From: JBOCEF01 sp047610385
GTDB taxonomy: Bacteria > Pseudomonadota > Alphaproteobacteria > Rhodobacterales > Rhodobacteraceae
DNA: 64,000 bases
Assembly (NCBI GenBank): GCA_047610385.1
Contig: JBLGAC010000004.1
Location: 74,285-138,284, forward strand
Direction of reading: 5' to 3'
Shown here: positions 23,853-32,415 of the stretch, piece after piece
Layout: the number at the start of each line of letters is the position of its first letter
Position numbering within the stretch: position 1 is the first letter of the stretch
Made by a program: the position numbers and the translations under genes
Notes under the pieces: model-generated
The model's input: the letters and a program-made list of their open reading frames with translations, nothing else
What the model was told of the DNA's origin: nothing
The model's database searches: none

Positions 23853-24545
23853 ATGAAAACTGCCACTGCCACTGATGCGGGCGCCTGGACGCTCCCGAAC
23901 CTGCTGACGCTTTCGCGCGTCATCGCGGCGCCCTTGGTGGCGCTGATTTTTGCGTTCATCGACCGGCCCTATGCCGATCTGATCGCATTCCTGCTGTTCG
24001 CCGTCGCGGGGATCACTGATTTCCTCGATGGCTGGCTGGCGCGGCGCTGGGCGCAGACCAGCACGCTGGGCCGCATGATGGACCCGATCGCCGATAAGGC
24101 GATGGTGATCATCGCCATGGCCGCGGTGCTGGCGGTGCGCGGGCCAGACTGGACCGTGCTGATCCCCGCTGCCGCCATCCTGCTGCGTGAGACGTTCGTG
24201 TCGGGCCTGCGCGAATCGCTGGCGGGCCGGGCGGTGATCCATGTGACCCGGCTGGCCAAATGGAAGACCACGGCGCAGATGGGCGCGCTGGGGCTGCTGC
24301 TGCTGTCGGGCTATGCGCAGGTGCGCCACCGCGAATTGTTCCGCGAATTGCCGCCCGACGCGTATGACGCGATGCTGGCCGGGGATGCCGCGGATGTGTG
24401 GAACGTGGGCTTTTGGGCCGATGTTGCGCCGGCGCTGGAATTGACCGGGCTGGCGATGCTGTGGGTCGCCGCGGCGCTGACGCTGATCACCGGATGGGAC
24501 TATCTGCGCAAAGGTCTGGCCCATCTGACCAAGGAGGGCATGTGA
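23853..24545 (+). CDS. pgsA: CDP-diacylglycerol-glycerol-3-phosphate 3-phosphatidyltransferase
   Basis: 230 residues from ATG 23853. It makes phosphatidylglycerol phosphate at the inner membrane. The CDP-alcohol phosphotransferase signature is complete: DFLDGWLARR, then GRMMDPIADK (Dx2DGx2AR...Gx3Dx3D). About five hydrophobic segments are seen. An insertion of about 40 residues between the last two membrane segments (RHRELFRELPPDAYD region) is longer than in enteric PgsA. First gene of a pgsA-moaD-moaE operon. Confidence 0.93.
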   Translation: MKTATATDAGAWTLPNLLTLSRVIAAPLVALIFAFIDRPYADLIAFLLFAVAGITDFLDGWLARRWAQTSTLGRMMDPIADKAMVIIAMAAVLAVRGPDWTVLIPAAAILLRETFVSGLRESLAGRAVIHVTRLAKWKTTAQMGALGLLLLSGYAQVRHRELFRELPPDAYDAMLAGDAADVWNVGFWADVAPALELTGLAMLWVAAALTLITGWDYLRKGLAHLTKEGM

Positions 24546-24790
24546 TGCGCGTGATGTATTTCGCCTGGCTGAGGGAGCGCATCGGCGCATCCTTCGAAGA
24601 TCTGACCACCGAGGCCGCCGACGTGACCGCGTTGGTGGAAGAATTGCGCGCGCGTGAGCCGCGCTATGCCGCGGCCTTCGCTGACATGTCCGCAATCCGC
24701 GTCGCGCTGGACCAAGAAGAAGCCGCCTTTGACGCCCCCCTTGCCGGGGTGCGCGAAGTGGCGTTTTTCCCCCCCGTCACGGGCGGCTGA
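24545..24790 (+). CDS. moaD: Molybdopterin synthase small (sulfur carrier) subunit
   Basis: 81 residues, ubiquitin-like fold, ending in the required Gly-Gly (PPVTGG) that is activated and carries the thiocarboxylate sulfur for molybdopterin synthesis. The ATG overlaps the pgsA stop (TGATG). The product is needed for molybdenum enzymes such as SoxC in this window. Confidence 0.95.
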   Translation: MRVMYFAWLRERIGASFEDLTTEAADVTALVEELRAREPRYAAAFADMSAIRVALDQEEAAFDAPLAGVREVAFFPPVTGG

Positions 24791-24791
24791 G

Positions 24792-25265
24792 ATGACCTGC
24801 CCGATCCGCATCGCGGTGCAAGAAGGCGATTTCGACATCGGCGCGGAGCTGGACGCCATGTCCGCAGGTCGCCATGATATTGGTGCCATCGCCACGTTCA
24901 CCGGCCTCGTGCGTGACATGACCAAGGCGGAACACGGCAAGCCCGTTTCGGCCATGGAACTGGAGCATTACCCCGGCATGACCGAGCGGTCGCTGACCGC
25001 CATTGCGGAACAGGCTGCCGAGCGCTGGCCATTGCAAGGATTGATCGTCATCCACCGCTTCGGGCCGCTGATGCCCGGCGACCGGATCGTGCTGGTGGCC
25101 GCCGCGTCCCCGCACCGCAAGGCGGCCTTTGATGCGGCGCAATTCGTGATGGATTACCTCAAGACCAAGGCGCCCTTCTGGAAAAAGGAAACCACGCCCG
25201 AGGGCGCGGCCTGGGTCGATGCCCGCGAAGACGACGACAAAGCCGCGGCGCGCTGGGGCGGCTGA
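24792..25265 (+). CDS. moaE: Molybdopterin synthase catalytic (large) subunit
   Basis: 157 residues. It joins two sulfurs from MoaD to cyclic pyranopterin monophosphate. Family blocks are GAIATFTGLVRD, the active-site HRFGPLMPGD and SPHRKAAFDA, and KTKAPFWKKE with catalytic lysines. It starts one base after the moaD stop. The transcript ends at the hairpin 25272-25294. Confidence 0.95.
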   Translation: MTCPIRIAVQEGDFDIGAELDAMSAGRHDIGAIATFTGLVRDMTKAEHGKPVSAMELEHYPGMTERSLTAIAEQAAERWPLQGLIVIHRFGPLMPGDRIVLVAAASPHRKAAFDAAQFVMDYLKTKAPFWKKETTPEGAAWVDAREDDDKAAARWGG

Positions 25266-25271
25266 GCGGGT

Positions 25272-25294
25272 CAGATTATTCTGCGAATAATCTG
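25272..25294. terminator. AT-rich hairpin between moaE and the convergent SRAP gene
   Basis: CAGATTATTC (25272-25281) and GAATAATCTG (25285-25294) form a perfect 10-bp stem with a 3-nt loop, 6 nt after the moaE stop. Convergent genes on both sides suggest a bidirectional terminator. It resembles the palindrome at 18949-18970. Confidence 0.75.
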
Positions 25295-25307
25295 GGGCCC
25301 GAGAGAC

Positions 25308-26042
25308 TCATAGCAATCGCCCCTGAGGCCCGTCTGGCGCTGGCGGGGGCCCGTCCTCCGGGTGCCATTTATCAATCAGATGCACGTCATCGGGGCCAGC
25401 ACCGTTGATGCGCGGCGACACCGGGTGGGCGGCGAAATATCCATCACGTGCCGCATGCATCAAGGTCGCGGCGCCGCGCCCCTGCTGCCCAAGCCACAGG
25501 CCTTGATCCTCAGGCGCGATGCGCACCGGTTCGCGGTGGTGCAGGCGGGCCATCGAAGGTCCGGCCTTCGCGGTGACCATTGCGCAGGCGGTGATCTCAG
25601 TGCCGTTTGGGGCGCGCCACAGTTCCCACACCGCGGCGAAGGCGAACAGGCTGCCATCTTCCGGGCGGATCCAGTGGGGAACCTTGCCGCGCCCGCCGGA
25701 CAGCTCAGGCGGCTGCCATTCGTAAAATCCGGTGGCGGGGATCAGGCAGCGCCGGGCCCGGCAGGCGTCGCGGAACGCAGGCTTTTCAGCGATGGTTTCA
25801 GAGCGTGCGTTGATCAACAGCGGTCCGCCATCGGGGCGCTTGTACCAACGCGGGATGAAGCCCCAGCGCAGGGTGGTGATGCGCCGCGCGCCGCCGTCGT
25901 CCAACACCACCGCGTCCACGCCCTGGGTCGGACAGATGTTCCAGCGCGGCAGGGCGGATGGGCGGTGCAGCGCATCGGGCACGGCGGAGAAATGCTCCGC
26001 CGTGGCCTGGCTGGGGGTGGTGAGGGCGAAGCGTCCGCACAT
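25308..26042 (-). CDS. SOS response-associated peptidase (SRAP/YedK family)
   Basis: 244 residues from ATG 26042. The start is fixed by MCGRF: Cys2, exposed after Met removal, forms a thiazolidine link with abasic sites in single-stranded DNA. Asn in LINARSET, Glu in GFYEW and His in the HHREPVRI block complete the known active site. It protects abasic sites at replication forks. The open frame extends upstream through a repeat region and is not coding there. It is divergent from glnE. Confidence 0.92.
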   Translation of the reverse strand: MCGRFALTTPSQATAEHFSAVPDALHRPSALPRWNICPTQGVDAVVLDDGGARRITTLRWGFIPRWYKRPDGGPLLINARSETIAEKPAFRDACRARRCLIPATGFYEWQPPELSGGRGKVPHWIRPEDGSLFAFAAVWELWRAPNGTEITACAMVTAKAGPSMARLHHREPVRIAPEDQGLWLGQQGRGAATLMHAARDGYFAAHPVSPRINGAGPDDVHLIDKWHPEDGPPPAPDGPQGRLL

Positions 26043-26097
26043 GCCGCCCTCGATACCGCGGGGCCGATGCGCTGCGCAAGCCGCCCGCGCCATGGCC

Positions 26098-26149
26098 GCC
26101 CGGGCAAGCGAAGGAATGGGCGGCCCCGCCCGGGCAAGCGAAGGAATGG
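26098..26149. repeat. Direct repeat of 22 bp, period 30, between the SRAP gene and glnE
   Basis: GCCCGGGCAAGCGAAGGAATGG occurs at 26098-26119 and again at 26128-26149 (the full unit is 22 bp; first 19 bp GCCCGGGCAAGCGAAGGAA). Each copy holds GAAGGA, and the second copy places it 9 nt before an in-frame glnE ATG at 26155. Confidence 0.85.
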
Positions 26150-26154
26150 TGCGC

Positions 26155-29085
26155 ATGCCCGCCCCGGTTGACAGCGCCCGCCGCGCGGCCCTCAATCACC
26201 TGATGACAACGCCCTTTGCATCGCGCCTTTCCCGCGCCCCGCTGCCCGCCGATCCCGCACGCGGCGCGGAAGCTTGGGCCATGCTCAGCGTCGATCCGGC
26301 CTTGCGCGATCTGGTGGTCGGGGCGGCAGGTTCGGCGCCCTATCTTGCGGGGTTGATCCGGGGGCAGGCGGAATGGATCTCTGGCGCGCTGGCGCTGGAC
26401 CCGGCCGATGCGCTTATGGATGCGCTGGCGCCCGCGCGGGCCGCCGCGACGGCACCGCCTGCGGATCGGCCTCGGCTTTTGCGCTTGGCCAAGAAACGCA
26501 CCGCGCTGCTTGCCGCCCTTGCGGATCTGGGGGGCGTGTGGTCGCTGGAGCAGACCACCGCCGCGCTCTCGGACCTGTCGGACATTGCCACTGACAGCGC
26601 CCTGCGCGCTGTGATCGGCGATGCCAACGCCCGCGGACGCCTGCCCGAAAGCGCGGGGGACGACGCCGCCATCACCGCCATCGCCATGGGCAAGGGCGGC
26701 GCGCGAGAGCTGAATTATTCCTCAGACATTGATCTGATCTTTCTGTTCGATGAAACCCGCTATGACCCCGATGACTACCTTGAGGTGCGGTCCCGCCTTG
26801 TGCGCATCTGCCAGGACGCCGCCAAGCTTTTGTCCACCAACACTGAGGACGGCTACGTGTTCCGCGTTGACCTGCGGCTGCGGCCTGACCCGTCCTCTAC
26901 CCCCGTCTGCATCGCGATGGAGACGGCTGAGCGCTACTACGAATCGCTGGGCCGAACGTGGGAGCGGGCGGCCTTCATCAAGGCTCGCGCTGCGTCTGGC
27001 GACGTCGCGGGCGGCGCTGCGTTTTTGCAACGCCTGACCCCGTTCATCTGGCGCAGGCATCTGGATTTCGCGGCGATCGGCGACGCGCATGACATCCGCA
27101 CCCGCATCCGTGCCCATCGCGGCGAAAGCGGCGCGATTGACGTGCCGGGCCATGACATGAAGCTTGGCCGCGGCGGGATCCGCGAGATCGAGTTTTTCGT
27201 GCAGACCCGCCAGCTGATCTGTGGTGGGCGCGATCCCGGCTTGCGCCAGCGCGCCACTCGCGATGCCTTGGCTGCGCTGACCGAAAAGGGCTGGGTGAAC
27301 CCCGACACGTCGGCCACGCTGGACGCCGCCTATGTCGCGCATCGCGAATTGGAACACCGCTTACAGACGGTTGAGGACGCCCAGACCCACCGCATGCCCA
27401 AAAGCCATGAGAACCGCGCGCGGATCGCGCTTTTGTCTGGGCGCCGCGACATGGCTGCCTTTGAGGCTGAGATCCACGCCCGCCTGACCACCGTGGCCAA
27501 GCTGGCGGAGACGTTCTTTTCCCCCACCGGCCCCGACAAGGGCGCCGCGCAAGCCTATGCGCCACCCGCCGCCGAGGCGCTGGCCGCCCGTGGGCTCACC
27601 CGCCCTGAGGCCGCGCAGAAGATGATTGAGCGGTGGCGCATCGGTGCCATTCCCGCCACGCGATCGGAACGCGCGCGCCGGATGCTGGAGCGGTTGGAGC
27701 CAAGGTTGCTTGAGTGCCTGTCGCGATCCTTGTCGCCTGATGACGCGCTGGTGCAGTTTGACCGGTTCATATCTGGCCTGCCGTCGGGGGTGCAGATCCT
27801 CAGCTTGTTTGAGGCCAATCCCGCATTGTTGGACCTGATCACCGAAATATGCGCCGCGGCGCCGCGGTTGGCCGAGCATCTGGGCCGCAACGCGCAGGTG
27901 ATGGACGCGCTGTTGTCGCGCGATTTCTTCGCGCCCTTGCCCGATGGCGACGCGTTGGCGGACGATCTGGCCGCATGGCTGGCGCGAGAGGACGACTATG
28001 AACGCAAGCTCGATGCCGCGCGGCGTTGGGCCAAGGAATTGTCGTTCCGCATCGGGGTGCAGGCGCTGCGCGGGGTGGCGGGCGCCGAAGAAGCTGGCCG
28101 TGGGTTCACCGCGCTGGCCGAAGCAACGCTGAAAGCCCTGTTCCCGGTGGTGGAGGCTGAGTTCGCCCGCCGCTATGGCCCGCCGCCGGGGCGGGGCGCC
28201 TGCGTGCTGGCCATGGGCAAAATGGGCAGCCGGGAAATGACCGCGACCTCAGACCTCGACATCATCGTGCTGTATGACGCGATGGGGCAGGAGGCGTCGG
28301 AGGGCAAAAAGCAGCTGACCTCTGGCGCGTGGTTCGGGCGTTTTACCCAAAGCCTGATCGCTGCGCTGACCGCGCCGACTGCCGAAGGCGCGGTCTGGTC
28401 GATCGACACGCGGCTGCGCCCGTCGGGGCGGCAGGGGACGGTGGCGACCTCGCTTGACGGGTTTGCCGCCTATCAGCGCGACAAGGCCTGGACGTGGGAA
28501 CATATGGCCCTGACCCGCGGGCGCGCCGTCGCGGGGCGCCCCGATCTGATGGCGGATGTGGAGGCTGCGGTCGAAGCCGCGATCCGCGCGCCCAAGCCCG
28601 AAGATGCCATTTTGTGCGATGCTGGCGACATGCGCGCGCGGGTGGCTGAGGCGGGCCGCGCCGCGCGGGGCGATCCTTGGGCGCTGAAGCTGGCCGCGGG
28701 CGGGTTGATGGACATCGAATTTGTCGCCCAGACCGGGATCTTGCGCCTTGGCGCGCGGCCCGGCGCTGCGCCTTGGGGCGATGCGCGCCCGCGTGATCCC
28801 GCAGGCGCGTTCGCGTTGATGGCGCGCGAAGGCCTGATTGGCCCTGAGGACGCGGCGGCCTTGACCGCGGCCCACGCCCTGCAACTGCGCATCCAACAGG
28901 TCGGCCGCATCGCCATGGTTGGAGAGCCGTCGCCCGCGCGCATCGGGCCGGGCCTGGCCGCGGTGCTGGCGCGTGAGGCGGGGGCCGAGGATCTGGCCGG
29001 GGTTGAGGCCGCCTTGACGTCCGTGCAGGCGCAGGCCGCGCTGATCGTGGCACGGATACTGCCCGCGCCGGACGCTGGCGCGTGA
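26155..29085 (+). CDS. glnE: Glutamine synthetase adenylyltransferase/adenylyl-removing enzyme
   Basis: About 976 residues. Two nucleotidyltransferase domains control glutamine synthetase: the N-terminal one (deadenylylation) shows GKGGARELNYSSDIDLIFL, the C-terminal one (adenylylation) shows GKMGSREMTATSDLDIIVL; regulatory helical parts lie between. ATG 26155 is chosen for its GAAGGA at a 9-nt spacing; ATG 26203 (960 residues, MTTPFASRL start) lacks such a site but may match homologues better. The frame open upstream to 25732 is a shadow of the SRAP gene. A large stem-loop follows the stop. Confidence 0.93.
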   Translation: MPAPVDSARRAALNHLMTTPFASRLSRAPLPADPARGAEAWAMLSVDPALRDLVVGAAGSAPYLAGLIRGQAEWISGALALDPADALMDALAPARAAATAPPADRPRLLRLAKKRTALLAALADLGGVWSLEQTTAALSDLSDIATDSALRAVIGDANARGRLPESAGDDAAITAIAMGKGGARELNYSSDIDLIFLFDETRYDPDDYLEVRSRLVRICQDAAKLLSTNTEDGYVFRVDLRLRPDPSSTPVCIAMETAERYYESLGRTWERAAFIKARAASGDVAGGAAFLQRLTPFIWRRHLDFAAIGDAHDIRTRIRAHRGESGAIDVPGHDMKLGRGGIREIEFFVQTRQLICGGRDPGLRQRATRDALAALTEKGWVNPDTSATLDAAYVAHRELEHRLQTVEDAQTHRMPKSHENRARIALLSGRRDMAAFEAEIHARLTTVAKLAETFFSPTGPDKGAAQAYAPPAAEALAARGLTRPEAAQKMIERWRIGAIPATRSERARRMLERLEPRLLECLSRSLSPDDALVQFDRFISGLPSGVQILSLFEANPALLDLITEICAAAPRLAEHLGRNAQVMDALLSRDFFAPLPDGDALADDLAAWLAREDDYERKLDAARRWAKELSFRIGVQALRGVAGAEEAGRGFTALAEATLKALFPVVEAEFARRYGPPPGRGACVLAMGKMGSREMTATSDLDIIVLYDAMGQEASEGKKQLTSGAWFGRFTQSLIAALTAPTAEGAVWSIDTRLRPSGRQGTVATSLDGFAAYQRDKAWTWEHMALTRGRAVAGRPDLMADVEAAVEAAIRAPKPEDAILCDAGDMRARVAEAGRAARGDPWALKLAAGGLMDIEFVAQTGILRLGARPGAAPWGDARPRDPAGAFALMAREGLIGPEDAAALTAAHALQLRIQQVGRIAMVGEPSPARIGPGLAAVLAREAGAEDLAGVEAALTSVQAQAALIVARILPAPDAGA

Positions 29086-29086
29086 C

Positions 29087-29155
29087 GCCCCCGCGCCCCG
29101 CCCGCCCGACGCGCCCACCCACCCACCCCGCGCCGGTCAACCGGGGCGCGGGGGC
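29087..29155 (+). terminator. Long GC stem-loop after glnE
   Basis: GCCCCCGCGCCCCG (29087-29100) and CGGGGCGCGGGGGC (29142-29155) are exact complements, enclosing a 41-nt loop that itself contains CCGG-TCAA-CCGG. It fills the gap before the deacetylase-like gene and probably ends or attenuates glnE transcription, without a T run. Confidence 0.55.
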
Positions 29156-29176
29156 TTGGCCAATGGCGCGCGCGCG

Positions 29177-30121
29177 GTGACCGGGCCAGCGCTGCCGATC
29201 GTCTGGCATCCCGATTACCTTGCGCCGCTGCGGCCCGGGCATCGGTTTCCGATGTCAAAATACGGTTATCTGCGCGCGACGCTAGAGGACCGGGGCCTGA
29301 TGGCGCCGGGCGGGTTTCTGGCCCCCGCTGCGGCGCCCTTGGGGTTAATCGCGGCGGTCCATGATCTGGGCTATGTGGAGCGGGTCGAGAACGGGCTTTT
29401 GTCCAAGGATGAACTGCGCCGCATCGGCCTGCCCGGAACCCCCGCCGTGGCGCGGCGCGGGCGGTTGTCTGCGGCGGGCACGCTGCTGGCCGCGCGGTTG
29501 GCGCTGGAACATGGCATCGCGTGCAACGCTGCGGGCGGCTCTCATCATGCAGGGCCAGATGGGGGCGCGGGGTTTTGCGTTTACAACGACGTCGCTGTGG
29601 CGGCCCGTGCGCTGATTGCCGAAGGGGTGGTGCGCCGGGTGTTGATCGTGGATCTGGACGTGCATCAGGGCGATGGGACCGCGCGGATTTTTGCAAGCGA
29701 CAGCCGGGTGTTCACGCTTTCGGTCCATGCCGCACACAATTACCCTGCGGAAAAGGCTGTCTCAGACATCGACGTGGCCTTGCCAGACGGAACCGGTGAC
29801 GCTGGTTATCTGGCCGCATTGGCCGATGCGCTGCCCCGCGCCATCGCTGCTGCGGGCGCCGACATCGCGTTCCTGAACGCCGGGGCTGACCCGTGGGAGG
29901 GCGACCGCCTTGGCCGCCTGTCGCTGACCCTTGGGGGCCTGCGTGCGCGAGAGCGCCTGACGCTGGACACGCTGCGCAGGGCGGGGCTGCCGGTGGCTTG
30001 CGTGCTTGGGGGCGGCTATTCTGACGATCCGCACGAACTGGCCGACCGCCACGCCATCGTGTTCGAAGAGGCCGCCCGCAGTCTGCGTGGCGGCCAGGAC
30101 ACGCCGCGCGCTCGGCTGTGA
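29177..30121 (+). CDS. Histone deacetylase family protein (acetylpolyamine/acetoin-utilisation type)
   Basis: About 314 residues from GTG 29177; TTG 29156 is a possible earlier start. HDAC fold zinc amidohydrolase: GGSHHAGPDGGAGFCVYND (His-His charge relay), VLIVDLDVHQGDGT (zinc Asp and His), LNAGADPWEGDRLG (second zinc Asp) and LGGGYSDD. Bacterial members remove acetyl groups from polyamines, proteins or other amines. No partner acetyltransferase is adjacent. Confidence 0.88.
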   Translation: MTGPALPIVWHPDYLAPLRPGHRFPMSKYGYLRATLEDRGLMAPGGFLAPAAAPLGLIAAVHDLGYVERVENGLLSKDELRRIGLPGTPAVARRGRLSAAGTLLAARLALEHGIACNAAGGSHHAGPDGGAGFCVYNDVAVAARALIAEGVVRRVLIVDLDVHQGDGTARIFASDSRVFTLSVHAAHNYPAEKAVSDIDVALPDGTGDAGYLAALADALPRAIAAAGADIAFLNAGADPWEGDRLGRLSLTLGGLRARERLTLDTLRRAGLPVACVLGGGYSDDPHELADRHAIVFEEAARSLRGGQDTPRARL

Positions 30122-30173
30122 GTAAACTGGGCCATGACCAAACCGGGCCATGCGCGAACCAAGGAGGAAAACC

Positions 30174-30659
30174 ATGACCAACGTGCCCGAACTGCCGCCC
30201 GCCACCGCACCCGCGCTGACCCATGTGACGGACCTGTTCGTCGATCTGGGCCCGGTGCTGACGGTCGGGGACACGCCGCAGGGCCGCCGCCGGATCATTC
30301 CGATCATCGGGGGATGCGCGGTGGGGCCGCAGCTGAACGGGCGGATCCTCGATCTGGGGGCCGATTGGCAGGTGGCTGGCACGGATGGTCTGGCACAGAT
30401 CGACACCCGATACTGCCTGCAGACCGATGATGGCGCGCTGATCGACATCCGCAATCTGGGTCTGCGGGCCGCGTCGCCTGCGGTGGCAGCGCGCCTTGCG
30501 GACGGCGAAGCTGTGGACCCGGCAGAATACTATTTTCGCACCACGCCGCGGCTGTTTTGCACCGACGGGCGCCATGACTGGGTCAACCGGCGGATTTTCA
30601 TCGGTGTCGGCCAGCGTCTGGCTGCGCAGGTGGTGATGCGGGTGTTTGAGGTGGGCTGA
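30174..30659 (+). CDS. DUF3237 family protein
   Basis: 161 residues from ATG 30174 with a perfect AAGGAGG 7 nt upstream. Recognisable DUF3237 blocks are GRRRIIPIIGGCAVGPQLNGRIL, GLAQIDTRYCLQTDDGALIDI and VNRRIFIGVGQR near the C-terminus. A small beta-barrel protein of unknown function, soluble, with no signal peptide. It follows the deacetylase-like gene by about 50 nt and converges with the next gene. Confidence 0.85.
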   Translation: MTNVPELPPATAPALTHVTDLFVDLGPVLTVGDTPQGRRRIIPIIGGCAVGPQLNGRILDLGADWQVAGTDGLAQIDTRYCLQTDDGALIDIRNLGLRAASPAVAARLADGEAVDPAEYYFRTTPRLFCTDGRHDWVNRRIFIGVGQRLAAQVVMRVFEVG

Positions 30660-30665
30660 GCATGC

Positions 30666-31769
30666 TCAGCGTCGCGCGTCGCCTTGCTGCTGCTGCGGAG
30701 GCTGGGCGGCGCGGGGCAGGGGGCTGGCATTGCCGTCCTTGGACAAAAGGATCGCGATTGGCCGGGTGGCGGGAAACCGCGCCAGCACCATTCCCAGGAT
30801 CACCGTCAGCGGGATCGCGAGGAACATCCCCGCCGGACCCCAGACCGCGCCCCAGCCGATCAGCGCCAGCAGGATCACGACGCTCGACAGATTGAGCCCC
30901 GATCCCATGATGCGCGGAACCGCGACCTCTCCCGCCAGGAACTGCACTGTTCCCAGGATTGCGGCCACTGCCAGCAACGTTGCCGGATCGCCCAACGTCA
31001 GCGCGACAAAGGCAAGCGGCAGCAGCACCGCCGCGATCGACCCCAACGTGGGAATAAAATTCAGCGCGAAGGCCAGGAACCCCCAGAACCCGGCGCCCGC
31101 CACCCCGAAGGCCGCGCAGGTCGCCCAAGTGGCCAGCGCGACCCCAAGGCTGATCACCGTCATCAGCCACAGGTACAGCCGCGTCTGGCGCGATATGGCG
31201 CGCAAGGATCGCTGAAGCTCGGCCCGGCGTGCCGGATCTGGCTGCAAGGCGCGCAGCTTGGCCTCATAAAACCGTTCATCGACCATCAGGAACAGGGCGT
31301 AAAGGAACACAAGGCTCACGTCGCTCAGCAGACTGCGGGCCATGCTGAGCACTGGCCCGACGATCTGGTTGACGTCGAACCGCGCCAGCAGTGCCTCTCG
31401 CTTCAGCACGCCGTCAAGGCCGAGCCGGGTGATCAGCGCCCGCGCGTCGGCCAGCAGGGTGTTGTTTTCAACATCAACCGCACCGCTGAGCTGCACGACA
31501 TTGGCTGCGACGATGCTGCCGGCAAAGATGATGGCCCCGAACAGAAAGCCGATGGCCAGCGCCCGCGCCACCAGCCGCGGCACATGGCGCCCGACCCATG
31601 GCGTGGCTGCGATGGCGTCTGAGATCGCGTTGATCAAGAACCACGCAAGCACCCCCAGCGCGATCGGCACAGCGTGGTCGCGCGTCGCCCAAAGGCACCA
31701 GACCGCCAGCGCCGCAAAGGCGAGCGCATAGAACGGACCGGCCGCGCGGCCGCGGATGAGCGTGGGCAT
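30666..31769 (-). CDS. AI-2E family transporter (PerM/TqsA-like)
   Basis: 367 residues from ATG 31769, which has GGAAGGA upstream. About seven to eight hydrophobic segments; conserved FALNFIPTLGSIAAVLLPLAFVAL and the later GLNLSSVVILLALIGWGAVWGPAGMFLAIPLT match the family. Members have been linked to autoinducer-2 export or ion transport; the substrate here is unknown. The C-terminus has a hydrophilic Gln-rich tail. Confidence 0.87.
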   Translation of the reverse strand: MPTLIRGRAAGPFYALAFAALAVWCLWATRDHAVPIALGVLAWFLINAISDAIAATPWVGRHVPRLVARALAIGFLFGAIIFAGSIVAANVVQLSGAVDVENNTLLADARALITRLGLDGVLKREALLARFDVNQIVGPVLSMARSLLSDVSLVFLYALFLMVDERFYEAKLRALQPDPARRAELQRSLRAISRQTRLYLWLMTVISLGVALATWATCAAFGVAGAGFWGFLAFALNFIPTLGSIAAVLLPLAFVALTLGDPATLLAVAAILGTVQFLAGEVAVPRIMGSGLNLSSVVILLALIGWGAVWGPAGMFLAIPLTVILGMVLARFPATRPIAILLSKDGNASPLPRAAQPPQQQQGDARR

Positions 31770-31833
31770 GGTCGTATCCTTCCCGCTGCGGCGGTTGCCG
31801 GACACGCATCTTAGCGCGCGGGCCGCCGCGCGG

Positions 31834-32415
31834 TCACTGGGCCATGTCGATCTTCAGCTTCACGGCACCGTACCAGTCAGCAGCGGCGCGGATTTCGGCG
31901 TCTGACATGCCTGCCGCGATGTCGGACATGATCTCATGGGTGCGTTTGCCGCTGCGGAACGCTTTCAGCTGGGTGTCGAGATAGATGTTCGTCTCACCGG
32001 CCAGATTGGGCGCGTCCTCAATCACCGCGATGCCGTCGGCACCGTGGCAGCCCGTGCAGTCCTCCGGCGCGTTGGCCGCATCAGCGGTCAGGGTCGCGGT
32101 GGCGGTGTGCGAGGCATACCACGCGGCCACGTCGGCGATGGACTGATCAGTCAAGCCTTTGGCGACCACAGTCATCATTTCATGGACCCGCGCGCCGGAC
32201 CGGAACGCGATCAGCTGGTTCTGGATATAGTCGGGGTGCTCGCCTCCGATATGCGGTGCGATGGGGATCTTGGCGTAGCCGTCGATCCCGTGGCAGGTGC
32301 GGCACATGCGGGCGATTTTCTTGCCTTCGGCCGGATCGCCGACGGGCAGATCCGAAGCAAAGGCGGCGCCGGCGAGGAAACCCCCGCCGAGCGCCAGAAG
32401 GACAATGCCCCTCAT
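31834..32415 (-). CDS. Diheme c-type cytochrome (c4-like)
   Basis: 193 residues. A signal peptide (residues 1-20, ending AFA-SD) is followed by two cytochrome c domains with CRTCH near residue 38 and CTGCH near residue 119; each has a methionine in EMM/EIMSD as likely sixth ligand. The two halves are internal duplicates (QNQLIAFRSGAR and DTQLKAFRSGKR). It is coupled by an ATGA overlap to the beta-propeller dehydrogenase before it and should take that enzyme's electrons in the periplasm. Confidence 0.9.
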   Translation of the reverse strand: MRGIVLLALGGGFLAGAAFASDLPVGDPAEGKKIARMCRTCHGIDGYAKIPIAPHIGGEHPDYIQNQLIAFRSGARVHEMMTVVAKGLTDQSIADVAAWYASHTATATLTADAANAPEDCTGCHGADGIAVIEDAPNLAGETNIYLDTQLKAFRSGKRTHEIMSDIAAGMSDAEIRAAADWYGAVKLKIDMAQ

